Notes: a model not told the origin generated them from the letters alone. DNA of 64,000 nucleotides from Saprospiraceae bacterium (GCA_027488935.1 JAIYAP010000039.1:17318-81317); one strand, 5' to 3'; counted from the first letter of the stretch, positions 37,818 to 46,361 are shown. Numbers and translations: made by a program.

Positions 37818-39493
37818 AGAAAATACTGTTGATCAGCTGCTTTTGTGTCTTTACCAGCCTGCTTTGGGGACAAAAACCGCCCATTGTAGGTAAATATTGG
37901 ATTGAATTTAAAGACAAAGCGCAATCGCCGTACTGCACTTGCCGTCCGTGGGAATTTCTTTCCGCGCGCGCCCTCGCGCGTCGTGCCCGCGCAGGCATCG
38001 CGGTGGTCGACAATGATTTGCCCGTTAATCCGGCCTATTTGAATGCTTTGCGCGCGAAAAATGTGCGAATTCACCATACTTCACGGTGGATGAATGCGGC
38101 CACGGTAATCACCGATTCGAGTGGTGCGGCCAGTTTGCGGTCCTTGCCTTTTATACAGCAAATTACCTATGTAGGTCGGCATATTGTACCCAAGGAGCCA
38201 AAAGACCGGCCTTTAAAGCATCGAATTGTAACAACCAGTTACCCGAAAGCGGGAGATGGTGCCGACGATCTGGGTTATGGGGGCTTGCAAAACAGCCTGC
38301 TCAACCTGCCTTTGCTGTATTATGCGGGGGTAAAAGGCGATGGAATGTGGATCGCGGTGATGGACGGTGGATTTAACAACGTGGATACCATGCCTTTTTT
38401 TGACAGCATTGCCTTGACGGGGCGTTTGTTTCCCGGCTGGGATTTTGTGGAGCACGATGGCGGTATTTATGAAAGTGCGCAGCATGGCACTGCGGTTTTA
38501 TCCGTCATGGGGGCCAATTTGCCGGGCTATTTTGTTGGAGCCGCACCGCACGCCACCTATTTTTTGGTAAAAACAGAAGATACGGCGGGCGAATACCCGG
38601 TAGAAGAGACCAATTGGATTGCGGGTGCAGAATGGGCAGATAGCGTTGGGGTAGATATTATCAATGCCTCTTTGGGCTACACCAGTTTTAACGATACCAC
38701 TTTGAGCCATAATTTCAAACAATTGGACGGTAAAACGGCGATTGGATCAAAAGGCGCAGCGATTGCGGCAACCAAGGGCATGATCATTTGCAACAGTGCG
38801 GGCAATTCGGGCGATGAACCCTGGCGTTATGTGGGCGTACCTGCCGATGCCAAAGGGGTTATTGCTGTGGGCGCCGTTACTTCAGCATCGACTCGCGCTG
38901 ATTTTAGTTCGATGGGTCCTACTGCCGATGGTCGTATCAAACCTGATTTGGTTGCACCCGGCGAACAGGTTGTTGTGGCAGGCGATGTGGGAACCGAATT
39001 GGGTTTATCCAATGGCACTTCCTTGGCCAGTCCGATGTTGGCGGGTGGTTTGGCGGCCCTTTGGAGTGATTTTCCTGAAAAAACCGCCAACGAAATATTG
39101 GAAGCAGTATATCAAGCGGCCGATCAAAATACCGAGCCAGATAATGAACGGGGGTATGGATTGCCCAATTTAGCGAAAGCATGGTTGCATTTGCACGGGT
39201 TTTGGGTAGCAGCCCAGCCCAATGACGCACATCAGGATGCTTTTTTTGCCAGCAACCACGACGCAGGCACGATGCAGTTTTTAGTTTTTAGTGCATTGCC
39301 CGATGCGGTGCAGTCGATTTCGCTGGTGGATGAAAATGGACGAGTTTACCCTGTAATGGATTTTAGCGTCAGCAATCAAAAAGTCAGCCGGATTTGGCTT
39401 CGGGGATTAACGCAGTTGCCGCCGGGCGTATATCAGGTCCGGGTGGTTACGAATCAGTCGACCATCAACTTATTGGGCTTGTTTTTTAAATAA
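37814..39493 (+). CDS. subtilisin-family serine protease, exported
   Basis: The 559-residue protein has a signal peptide (MKKILLISCFCVFTSLLWGQ). The pro-region (about 22-150) carries CTCRPWEFLSARAL, typical of Bacteroidota S8 proteins. The catalytic triad is D184 in IAVMDGGFN, H224 in SAQHGTAVLSVMG and S403 in SNGTSLASPMLAGG. A beta-rich C-terminal part (about 465-559) ends in VVTNQSTINLLGLFFK and does not clearly match a type IX sorting domain. It should act on proteins outside the cytoplasm. It is coupled to rnz by ATGA. Confidence 0.9.
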   Translation: MKKILLISCFCVFTSLLWGQKPPIVGKYWIEFKDKAQSPYCTCRPWEFLSARALARRARAGIAVVDNDLPVNPAYLNALRAKNVRIHHTSRWMNAATVITDSSGAASLRSLPFIQQITYVGRHIVPKEPKDRPLKHRIVTTSYPKAGDGADDLGYGGLQNSLLNLPLLYYAGVKGDGMWIAVMDGGFNNVDTMPFFDSIALTGRLFPGWDFVEHDGGIYESAQHGTAVLSVMGANLPGYFVGAAPHATYFLVKTEDTAGEYPVEETNWIAGAEWADSVGVDIINASLGYTSFNDTTLSHNFKQLDGKTAIGSKGAAIAATKGMIICNSAGNSGDEPWRYVGVPADAKGVIAVGAVTSASTRADFSSMGPTADGRIKPDLVAPGEQVVVAGDVGTELGLSNGTSLASPMLAGGLAALWSDFPEKTANEILEAVYQAADQNTEPDNERGYGLPNLAKAWLHLHGFWVAAQPNDAHQDAFFASNHDAGTMQFLVFSALPDAVQSISLVDENGRVYPVMDFSVSNQKVSRIWLRGLTQLPPGVYQVRVVTNQSTINLLGLFFK

Positions 39494-39507
39494 ATTTTTA
39501 CAGGCGC

Positions 39508-40059
39508 TTAGGCTCCCCGCATTTTCCAGATAACTTCTTCCACGCCTAAATCCGCGGCAAGTTGGCGGCCCAGGATAAAGAAATAATCGGAAAGTCGGTT
39601 CAGGTATTGCAGTACCATGGGGTCTACGGCATCCTGGTGGTGTAGGGCGACGACCAGACGTTCGGCCCGACGGGTTACGGTACGGCAAATATGGCAAGCA
39701 GAGACCGTGGGATGCCCGCCGGGAAGGATGAAATTGCGCAAGGGTGGCAATTGATCATCTATGGTATCCATTTCATTTTCAAGCAATTGAATATCGTCTG
39801 GCCGCAAATCGGGGGCCATCGGTTTTGCAGGATCAGAGGCAAGGTGCGCGCCGATGCTGAACAGGCGATGCTGGATTTGTTCCAATACCCCACGTGTTGT
39901 GTTGGCATGCACCTGATCCCGCAATGCGCCAATAAACGCGTTGAGTTCATCAACAGAGCCATATGCATCCACCCGCAGCTCGCTTTTAGAGACGCGGCGG
40001 CCGCCAAACAGGCCCGTTTGGCCTTCATCGCCTGTTTTGGTATAAATTCGAAAAGCCAT
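39508..40059 (-). CDS. cob(I)alamin adenosyltransferase, PduO type
   Basis: This 183-residue enzyme adenosylates corrinoids with ATP. The signature TKTGDEGQTGLFGGRRV lies at 6-22, with YGSVDELNAFIGALRD at 33-48 and CHICRTVTRRAERLV at about 125-139. Length and motif order fit PduO/MMAB-type enzymes. No other cobalamin genes are in the window. It ends 14 bp after the convergent subtilase gene. Confidence 0.93.
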   Translation of the reverse strand: MAFRIYTKTGDEGQTGLFGGRRVSKSELRVDAYGSVDELNAFIGALRDQVHANTTRGVLEQIQHRLFSIGAHLASDPAKPMAPDLRPDDIQLLENEMDTIDDQLPPLRNFILPGGHPTVSACHICRTVTRRAERLVVALHHQDAVDPMVLQYLNRLSDYFFILGRQLAADLGVEEVIWKMRGA

Positions 40060-40064
40060 GTATT

Positions 40065-40709
40065 TTATTGTTTAACAAAGGCGTATCCACCTTTTGTAGC
40101 GCCCCACACTTGTTCCTTTTTATCATTAAATCCCTGATCCCAACTCAGCAACATTTTATCCGTAATGGTTACGGTAGATCTTGCATATTTGGCCCCGCGC
40201 AGGGTACTTTCACAGCCCTCGCCTTGTGTGGCTCCTTTAAAAGAACCATCTTTTTGAAGTTGCAAAAACACCGTACAACCTTCGCGCAGCAGCAAATTTA
40301 TAGGTTTATACTGATCTAAAACAGTGGGTGTTTTAAAAGCGCCAACCCATTTAGTTGGTTCATCAATCGTGTAAACAATGCTTTTAAAGCCCGTTTCGCC
40401 ATCCTGTTCTACTTTATACACCCGTTGGCGGTAAGGTTTTTCGGGTGTTTGCGCAGTTGCCTGTTCTACATACAACCAATGATTGGCTTTATCCGCCCTC
40501 CAAATAGGTTGGATATGCAAGCGAATGTCAAAATAATCGGAGTCTTGCAGACTTTGTGCCTGGCTGCTAAAATCGCCGGTCATGTGCGAAAGTAGCAATG
40601 CTAGCGGGTCTTTGGGTGTTGCTCCCTGTTTGGAGGCCACACATTGCCAAGCCATCAACGCAACACAGAGCAACCACACACTGTTCAAGTGCAGCTTTTG
40701 AAAAGTCAT
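40065..40709 (-). CDS. CpcT/CpeT-like lyase family protein
   Basis: The 214-residue protein has an N-terminal signal (LLCVALMAWQCVASKQG, possible lipidation at Cys23). Its body matches CpcT/CpeT chromophore lyases: MTGDFSSQAQSLQDSDYFDI, then IQPIWRADKANHWLYVEQA, RQRVYKVEQ, and a C-terminal KMLLSWDQGFNDKKEQVWGATKGGY. In cyanobacteria the family attaches bilins to phycobiliproteins. No phycobiliprotein or bilin gene is present here and the protein is exported, so a related but different role is likely. It starts just upstream of the adenosyltransferase gene, 5 bp apart. Confidence 0.82.
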   Translation of the reverse strand: MTFQKLHLNSVWLLCVALMAWQCVASKQGATPKDPLALLLSHMTGDFSSQAQSLQDSDYFDIRLHIQPIWRADKANHWLYVEQATAQTPEKPYRQRVYKVEQDGETGFKSIVYTIDEPTKWVGAFKTPTVLDQYKPINLLLREGCTVFLQLQKDGSFKGATQGEGCESTLRGAKYARSTVTITDKMLLSWDQGFNDKKEQVWGATKGGYAFVKQ

Positions 40710-40720
40710 AACAGGCTTTT

Positions 40721-41404
40721 TTATTGATTTCCGCCTTCCTTTTTAGCGGCTGGCGCGGTGGTTGTATTCGTTGCTGCCGGAGCGGTGGTGCCACGGCCGC
40801 CCGCTGCAGGTTTCATCCCATCCATATTTTGATCGGTGGTAGGTGCGGCATCTTGTCCAGACGCTTGTGGATCAATTTTCGTCAAAGTGCCGTCTGCATT
40901 TTTAGTGTACTCTTTAGCCATTTTCTTAGCCGCTTCACAAGAAGCGCATTCGAAAGGCAAATTATTTAAAACCGACCAAGTACCTGGCGCCCAATCTTTT
41001 AAGGGCTTTTGGAGTTCCGTATTTTTTGTTCGGCCTTGTGCGAGGGTAAAACGTTCGAGCAGCAGCACCTTCAATTTGGGTTTCAGGTTCTGGCAGGCAA
41101 GGCCAATACGGTCATCCGTGGCGACCGGGATCAATTCGAGGCAGGTTTGCGCATGGTTGAGGGCATCGGTGCCATCGGTAGTGCCGTGAAACTCCATCAT
41201 TTCTTTAATGGCGTTTAAATCACCTTTTTTGGCCTTTTCGAGTGTTTGTTCGTATTTAAAGCCCATTTGGGTAGCGAATTTCACTAAGGAAGGAGCCACG
41301 GTAACCTCATTATTGCGCACAGATTTTGTATCATTTTGGCAACTTCCATTCACCATTGGAAACATTAAGCATACCATAATGCAGCACAGCATTGAATTTT
41401 TCAT
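40721..41404 (-). CDS. hypothetical lipoprotein with Ala/Thr-rich tail
   Basis: The start chosen is ATG 41404 (MKNSMLCCIMVCLMFPMVNGSC), which gives a lipoprotein-like signal; ATG 41416 adds four residues. The 227-residue product has a helical middle part with Cys residues spaced CLELIPVATDDRIGLAC and later ECASCEAAKK. The final 50 residues are low-complexity (AAPTTDQ, GGRGTTAPAATNTTT, Lys-rich end). No family is recognised. It lies 11 bp before the CpcT-like gene on the same strand, so the two probably share a transcript. Confidence 0.6.
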   Translation of the reverse strand: MKNSMLCCIMVCLMFPMVNGSCQNDTKSVRNNEVTVAPSLVKFATQMGFKYEQTLEKAKKGDLNAIKEMMEFHGTTDGTDALNHAQTCLELIPVATDDRIGLACQNLKPKLKVLLLERFTLAQGRTKNTELQKPLKDWAPGTWSVLNNLPFECASCEAAKKMAKEYTKNADGTLTKIDPQASGQDAAPTTDQNMDGMKPAAGGRGTTAPAATNTTTAPAAKKEGGNQ

Positions 41405-41557
41405 AAGAGCAAACATTTTACCCTGTTTGGACAGGATTTAGTGGATAAATAGTGCGGATTGCAATTTCGCACCCAAAATTTAAGCAAAGGTGCGCATTTC
41501 GCAGGAAATTTCCAGCAGGCAATGCGCGGCCGGTTTTTTTGTTGCAAATGAAATGCC

Positions 41558-41565
41558 TACTTTTG
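41558..41565 (+). promoter_or_regulatory. TACTTTTG promoter box for the yebC-like gene
   Basis: TACTTTTG followed by CGCCACCC lies about 63 bp before the ATG at 41629. A TTG occurs at 41542-41544, closer than usual (13 nt), so the -33 box is uncertain. Confidence 0.4.
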
Positions 41566-41628
41566 CGCCACCCTAAACCTTTACCACATTTATCTTTTCT
41601 TTAACATTACTAAATATAATGCATTCTT

Positions 41629-42351
41629 ATGGGTCGCGCGTTTGAATTCCGCAAAGAACGAAAAATGAAACGTTGGGCTGGTATGGCCAAAACGTTTACC
41701 CGTATTGGACGGGAAATTGCCCTTGCCGTAAAGGCAGGTGGTGCCAATCCTGAATATAACTCCCGCTTGCGCCTGGCAATCCAAAATGCCAAATCGGCGA
41801 ATATGCCCAAAAGCAACGTGGAAAGTGCCATTAAAAATGCCAGCAGCAAAGAAGCCGAAAACTTCCAGGAGGTGGTGTACGAAGGTTACGCAGCCCACGG
41901 TATTGCAGTGCTGGTCGAAACAGCCACCAACAATCCGACCCGTACGGTTGCCAATGTGCGCATGTACTTCGACCGTTGTGGCGGTGCTCTAGGCACTTCC
42001 GGCAGCGTGAGCTTCATGTTCAACCGCAAAGGGGTATTTAAAGTAAAGGCGGAAGGCAACAACTGGGATGATCTGGAACTGGAATTGATCGACGCAGGTT
42101 TGGAAGAAATCAAAATGGAAGAGGATGAAGTTGCCCTTTACACCGATTTCAAAGATTTCGGAACCATGCAAAAGGCGCTTGAAGACCGTAAAATCGAAAC
42201 CACCAGCGCGCAGTTAGAATGGATTCCGACCATGACGAAAAAACTCACCGAAGACGCCGAAGTGGATCAAGTCATTAAACTGATTGACCGTCTGGAGGAA
42301 GACGACGATGTTTTGAACGTTTTCCACATGATGGATATGTCGGAAGAATAG
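41629..42351 (+). CDS. YebC/PmpR-family protein
   Basis: The 240-residue protein matches the YebC family: KMKRWAGMAKTFTRIGREI near the N-terminus, then NSRLRLAIQNAKSANMPKSNVESAIKNA and YEGYAAHGIAVLVETATNNPTRTVANVR. Three domains are expected. The family was first described as transcription factors; recent work links members to relief of ribosome stalling, which would pair functionally with efp in this window (inference). The likely terminator lies inside the neighbouring convergent gene. Confidence 0.92.
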   Translation: MGRAFEFRKERKMKRWAGMAKTFTRIGREIALAVKAGGANPEYNSRLRLAIQNAKSANMPKSNVESAIKNASSKEAENFQEVVYEGYAAHGIAVLVETATNNPTRTVANVRMYFDRCGGALGTSGSVSFMFNRKGVFKVKAEGNNWDDLELELIDAGLEEIKMEEDEVALYTDFKDFGTMQKALEDRKIETTSAQLEWIPTMTKKLTEDAEVDQVIKLIDRLEEDDDVLNVFHMMDMSEE

Positions 42352-42434
42352 TTTTTTAAAATTTCGAACACCGAATTTCGAATTTTGAAATGGGAGTCGA
42401 CTTGGTTTTCGAGTAAATTGAGCCGACTGCGACG

Positions 42435-43505
42435 CTATTCTGATTTCAATTGTTGCCATATACGAACCAATCCGGGAGATACCATGCCGGGTTGGTTCGT
42501 TTTTTTTGCTACTTGCTCGGTTGTTTGGATGCGTTCTTCCAAGGCCGGGTGCGTGCTCAAAAAATTGGGAATACTACTGGGAGTTTCCTTGGGTATGGTT
42601 GATTCCATGCGACGAAACAAATCGGGCATGCCTTGCTGGGGAATTGCTTGGGCTTCCATGAGCGCCAATCCGTGCGCATCGGCTTCCATTTCCAGGGTTC
42701 TGGAGTAGGAAAGTCCGGCCAATTCGTCGCTTTGTTGCGCGATCAGGCCTGCCACCGTCCTGAAATCGCCAAAAATGGTAACAATCGCGATGGTGGTGGC
42801 CATTTTCCTGAAAATAGCACGGGTACTGTGTTTCAGTTGCACGTGGCTGGCTTCATGCGCGAGTAAGGCTGCCAGTTGCTCGGGCGCATCCATGATTTGC
42901 AGGATGCTGTCGAACACCACAATATGTCCACCCGGCATCGCAAATGCATTCACAACAGGTTCATTTACAAGGCTTATACGCATATTGTAAGCACCGCCAT
43001 AATGCAGGCTATCGTAAAATTCCTGAATCAATCGGGTACGGCTGCTGTCGATGGTATATTGGGCGGTGAGGGTTTGAAACCAGGTATCGCCAATCTTTTC
43101 TTCTACGTCTACTGGCACTTTATCGGCGGCTTCGTTGACCAAAACGGGGATTACCCAAATATACGCGGCGATGAACGGGAGGGTTACGATTAAAAGCCCA
43201 ATCAGGCAGCCCCCTAGGCCAATTCGGTCAAAAAAGCCGCGTTTTCCTAGTTTTTTGCCCTGGAAATTGCGTTCAAGGTCTCCTTTAAAATAAAAATCTT
43301 TGACCTCCACAAACTGCTTTCCATTTTGTACAATCACCTGTCCGTCGGGGTGGGTTTCGATGGAATGCAGGTTGGAAGCGCCCCATTCGAGGGTTTGATT
43401 GCCGGCTTCTGTTTCAATTTGCACGAACAGGGTGCCGGATTGCAGCCATACTGTTGCAAGGTATTCTTTTAAGTTTTGGCGATCGTAGTATCGGGCTGCG
43501 TACAT
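42435..43505 (-). CDS. M48-family metalloprotease, membrane anchored
   Basis: The 356-residue protein has a cytoplasmic N-terminal part (about 1-95), one transmembrane helix (IGLGGCLIGLLIVTLPFIAAYIWVIPVLV, about 96-124) and a peptidase domain. The zinc motif is HEASH at 217-221 and a third ligand probably lies in LEMEADAHGLALM at about 270. The combination resembles Oma1/YfgC-like M48 proteins that act in membrane or envelope protein quality control. A TACCTTTG box is at 43547-43554. The 3' coding end contains the yebC terminator hairpin. Confidence 0.88.
   Translation of the reverse strand: MYAARYYDRQNLKEYLATVWLQSGTLFVQIETEAGNQTLEWGASNLHSIETHPDGQVIVQNGKQFVEVKDFYFKGDLERNFQGKKLGKRGFFDRIGLGGCLIGLLIVTLPFIAAYIWVIPVLVNEAADKVPVDVEEKIGDTWFQTLTAQYTIDSSRTRLIQEFYDSLHYGGAYNMRISLVNEPVVNAFAMPGGHIVVFDSILQIMDAPEQLAALLAHEASHVQLKHSTRAIFRKMATTIAIVTIFGDFRTVAGLIAQQSDELAGLSYSRTLEMEADAHGLALMEAQAIPQQGMPDLFRRMESTIPKETPSSIPNFLSTHPALEERIQTTEQVAKKTNQPGMVSPGLVRIWQQLKSE
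42462..42507 (+). terminator. rho-independent terminator inside the M48 coding region
   Basis: ACGAACCAA-T-CCGG at 42462-42475 pairs with CCGG-G-TTGGTTCGT at 42487-42500, followed by T8. It is oriented to stop plus-strand transcripts from the yebC-like gene (stop at 42351). On the minus strand the same DNA codes for the last residues of the M48 protein (KKTNQPG...GLVR). Confidence 0.75.
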
Positions 43506-43546
43506 GGGCTGGGTTTTGACGAGATCGTGGGATAGGTTAATCTTTG

Positions 43547-43554
43547 CAAAGGTA
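43547..43554 (-). promoter_or_regulatory. TACCTTTG promoter box for the M48 gene
   Basis: On the minus strand TACCTTTG lies about 42 bp before the ATG at 43505. It is followed by C, A rather than C, G. No TTG at the -33 spacing. Confidence 0.35.
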
Positions 43555-43597
43555 AGCGCTTGGGGTTAAATGGTTACGAGGCGCATTCAACAAACCC

Positions 43598-43694
43598 GCT
43601 CGCGCGCGGTTCTACCGCGTGTGTCGATCATTCGGGTTCTACCCGTGGGGCAGAGCCCCAATGATCGACACACGCGGTAGAACCGCGCGCGAGC
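43598..43694. repeat. fully paired three-way-junction inverted repeat
   Basis: A perfect 35-bp inverted repeat has arms at 43598-43632 (GCTCGCGCGCGGTTC ... GATCATT) and 43660-43694. The 27 nt between the arms hold two small hairpins, CGGGT-TCT-ACCCG and GGGGC-AGA-GCCCC. Nearly every base of the 97-bp element is paired. It does not encode a protein, lies between the M48 gene and the tRNA-Met, and has no clear U-tract on either side. Its role is unknown. Confidence 0.9.
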
Positions 43695-43730
43695 AAGGGC
43701 AATAGGCCTTTAAAATGATCTTTTTGATCA

Positions 43731-43770
43731 AAAAAAATCCCGAATTTGGGTTTTCACCAAAATTCGGGAT
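43731..43770 (-). terminator. rho-independent terminator of tRNA-Met
   Basis: ATCCCGAATTTGGG at 43737-43750 pairs with CCAAAATTCGGGAT at 43757-43770. Seven A residues at 43731-43737 give a U-tract on the minus strand. The arms are almost identical to the terminator at 13501-13539, although the genes are unrelated. Confidence 0.8.
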
Positions 43771-43790
43771 GATTCATGTAAAAAAAGTAG

Positions 43791-43864
43791 TAGCGCGAGG
43801 GAGGCTTGAACTCCCGACCTTGCGATTATGAATCGCACGCTCTAACCAACTGAGCTATCGCGCC
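43791..43864 (-). tRNA. tRNA with CAU anticodon, probably elongator tRNA-Met
   Basis: A 74-nt cloverleaf on the minus strand: acceptor GGCGCGA / TCGCGCT, D-arm GCTC-AGTTGGTTA-GAGC, anticodon stem TGCGA / TCGCA with loop TTCATAA (anticodon CAT) and T-arm GGGAG-TTCAAGC-CTCCC. CCA is not encoded. The three G-C pairs of an initiator are absent. tRNA-Ile2 (CAU with lysidine) cannot be excluded from sequence alone. Confidence 0.9.
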
Positions 43865-43900
43865 AAAAAGGCTTTTTAAAAAGTGCCTCAAAAGCGGGTG

Positions 43901-43932
43901 CAAAGATACAACGACCTGTATCAATTATGCAA
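43901..43932 (-). promoter_or_regulatory. Bacteroidota-type promoter for tRNA-Met
   Basis: On the minus strand TATCTTTG lies at 43901-43908 and TTG at 43930-43932, 21 nt apart. The box is followed by CACCCGCTTTT, as at efp. Confidence 0.65.
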
Positions 43933-43955
43933 AAAAGTAAACAAACTTTTCACAA

Positions 43956-45773
43956 TTATTCTAAAGAAAGTACACCCTTGATGGTGCCTGACTCTTTTTT
44001 GTGCAAATCAAAAATCAATACGTTGTTTTCTCCTTTGCGCATAAATGCCCCGGGGAGGTATAAATGCTTTTGCGGACCACGGTTCCAGTAGCGCCCCAGG
44101 TTGTAGCCGTTTACCCAAACCACGCCTTTTTCCCAATCGCTCATATCTAAGTAGGTGTCGCCCAGGGTGGCCATATAAAAAGAGCCTTTAAAAAAGCGGC
44201 CGGGTTGGTTTACACCAGAAACGGGCGCTAAGTTGCCTGGTGTAAGGGTATTTAGGTAAGCGGTATCCATGGGCAAAGAAAACATTTGCCAGTTTTTCAA
44301 TTCCTGGCCATTCAGGATTACCTGGCCGAGAATCCCCTTGGGATCGGTCATTTCCCTTCCGTAATTGATACGTCCCATGCCTTCCACAAAGATATCTAAC
44401 TGTTTGGAGGGCAAATCGGATTCCGGCAATGCAATCGTGTACTGGTTCTTCGTGCGATCCAGGGTAGTAATATATTGGCCGTCTAAGTAAACCGTGGCAT
44501 AATCATGCAAACCGGGCACTTCGATGGTTCCACGGGTTTGGCCGTCTAAAGCAGTACGATACAGGACGAATCCGAAGTTTTGACCGAGCGTTTCCATGGT
44601 TTTGGGCTGTTCCGATGCAATTGGGCGTGGTAAATGGTCAAAAACAGTACAAAACGGCGTCAATTGAAAGGGCGCAAATTCCATTTTAATCACCGGTTTT
44701 GGAAGCGCCGGTAATTCCTGCTTTAAGGTTTGGGCCAATAAACGCCGAATTGCAAAATATTTGGGGGTAAGGGTGCCATCCTCCCGAATCGGCGCGTCAT
44801 AATCGTAGCTGGTTATATCGGGCTGATACGTAGAGGAAAAATTAGCACCCGCATAAAAACCGAAGTTGGTCCCGCCGTGGAGCACATATAAATTCCAGGA
44901 TTTTTTGTTTTCGATCAACCAAGCCAAGTCTTTCAGCAATTCCATGGTATCAGCGCGGGCCCAGGGTTCGCCCCAGTGGGTAAGCCAGCCTGGGTAATAT
45001 TCGGCACAAAACGCGGGCACGTCGGGGCGGTATTTTTTCGCTGTGGCGAAATCGGCTGCATTGGCCCCCGGATCGAGTCCTACTACACAACCCGGAATAC
45101 TGCCGTTGTTGAGCATGTCTTTGGATGGTCCATCGGAGGTATTGAGGGGTATTTCGAGTCCATTGGCGCGCCATGCATCTCGGAGGGCAAGCAGGTAGGG
45201 CGCGTCTTTGCCATAACTGCCGTATTCATTTTCCACCTGGACCATGATCACATTGCCACCGCGTGTAATTTGGTGGGGTAAGATGATTTCGGAAATATGG
45301 TTGAGGTAATTGATGGCAGGTTGCAGAAAAGCAGGGTCAGCAGTGCGTACCCGAATATTGGGTTTGGCCAAAAGCCAGGCAGGCAACCCGCCAAAATCCC
45401 ATTCCGCACAGGCGTAGGGGCCCGGGCGCAGGATCACGTAAAGACCAACAGATTTAGCTTCCTGAATAAAGGCCACGAGGTCATTCTGGTCGCGGAAGTT
45501 CCATTTTCCACGCTGTGGTTCCAGGGCATTCCAAAACACGTACGTTGCTACGGTATTGAGGCCCAATGCTTTAGCCTTCAAAAGGCGGTCGCGCCAATAG
45601 AGGCGGGGAATGCGTTGAAAGTGCATTTCCCCGCTCCATATCTGGAAAGGTTTTCCGTCAAGCAGAAAACCGGTAGAATCGTATTGAAAGGTATGCTTTG
45701 CGTTTTGCGCTTGGCAAATGGAAGCCTGCAAAAAGCAGGTGCAGAAAAAAGCGAAAAGTAGAAAACGCATCAA
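43956..45773 (-). CDS. beta-galactosidase, glycoside hydrolase family 35
   Basis: The 605-residue secreted enzyme has a signal peptide (MRFLLFAFFCTCFLQASICQAQ). The TIM barrel covers about 28-350. The acid/base is E183 in VQVENEYGSYG and the nucleophile is probably E258 in AFCAEYYPGWLTHWGEP. The C-terminal part (about 385-605) has jelly-roll domains with VWVNGYNLGRYWNRGPQ and a GPQKHLYLPGAFM end. GH35 enzymes remove terminal beta-galactose from glycans. No sugar transporter gene is adjacent. It reads away from the tRNA on the same strand. Confidence 0.92.
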   Translation of the reverse strand: MMRFLLFAFFCTCFLQASICQAQNAKHTFQYDSTGFLLDGKPFQIWSGEMHFQRIPRLYWRDRLLKAKALGLNTVATYVFWNALEPQRGKWNFRDQNDLVAFIQEAKSVGLYVILRPGPYACAEWDFGGLPAWLLAKPNIRVRTADPAFLQPAINYLNHISEIILPHQITRGGNVIMVQVENEYGSYGKDAPYLLALRDAWRANGLEIPLNTSDGPSKDMLNNGSIPGCVVGLDPGANAADFATAKKYRPDVPAFCAEYYPGWLTHWGEPWARADTMELLKDLAWLIENKKSWNLYVLHGGTNFGFYAGANFSSTYQPDITSYDYDAPIREDGTLTPKYFAIRRLLAQTLKQELPALPKPVIKMEFAPFQLTPFCTVFDHLPRPIASEQPKTMETLGQNFGFVLYRTALDGQTRGTIEVPGLHDYATVYLDGQYITTLDRTKNQYTIALPESDLPSKQLDIFVEGMGRINYGREMTDPKGILGQVILNGQELKNWQMFSLPMDTAYLNTLTPGNLAPVSGVNQPGRFFKGSFYMATLGDTYLDMSDWEKGVVWVNGYNLGRYWNRGPQKHLYLPGAFMRKGENNVLIFDLHKKESGTIKGVLSLE

Positions 45774-45789
45774 ACAGAACTTTGTGAAA

Positions 45790-46335
45790 CTAATTTTTCA
45801 CAAAGTTAAGCGAAACAGAATTGATACAATAACGCAATCCGGTAGGTTCTGGACCATCATTAAACACGTGTCCCTGATGGCCGCCGCAGCGGGCGCATTC
45901 TACTTCTTCGCGTACCATGCCATATTTGGTGTCGGAATTGATCTTAACATATTCAGGTTTAATGGGTTGGAAGAAAGAGGGCCAACCGGTACCGGATTCG
46001 AATTTTGCTTCAGAACTAAACAAAGGCAATCCGCAGCCTGCACAAACAAATGTACCTTTTTCGTGATTATTGACCAAATCGCCCGTAAAAGAGCGTTCGG
46101 TACCTTCCTCGCGCAGCACTTCGAACTCCTGGGGTGTAAGTTGCGATTTCCAGGCATCGTTGGTTTTTACCACTTTTACCAATTGACCCGTTGCATCAAA
46201 TTGAGCAGGGACGATGGTATCTGTGGTCATTGTAGTTTGGGTGGTGATTGCTGCATCCAAACCAGGCGCGACAACCTTGTTTGATTGGGGAGCATTGCAA
46301 GACATCAGCAGCATGCTAATTAAAAGGTACTTCAT
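45790..46335 (-). CDS. msrB: peptide-methionine (R)-S-oxide reductase, lipoprotein
   Basis: This second MsrB (181 residues) carries a lipoprotein signal ([10 protein letters not shown], lipidated Cys13) and a linker rich in Thr. The zinc Cys are C98/C101 and C147/C150 and the catalytic Cys is C170 in [11 protein letters not shown]. The loop reads SGTGWPSF, with Thr where the cytoplasmic copy has Cys (C60), so the resolving step must differ. It should repair methionine in envelope proteins. It ends 16 bp before the GH35 gene start, so the two may share a transcript. Confidence 0.93.
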   Translation of the reverse strand: MKYLLISMLLMSCNAPQSNKVVAPGLDAAITTQTTMTTDTIVPAQFDATGQLVKVVKTNDAWKSQLTPQEFEVLREEGTERSFTGDLVNNHEKGTFVCAGCGLPLFSSEAKFESGTGWPSFFQPIKPEYVKINSDTKYGMVREEVECARCGGHQGHVFNDGPEPTGLRYCINSVSLNFVKN

Positions 46336-46361
46336 GTTTTTTTATTTAGACAAAATGGAGG

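Noticed and set aside
43598..43694. Integron attC site.
   Set aside because: No GTTRRRY core sites or R/L box layout, and no integrase in the window; arms are perfect, unlike attC sites.
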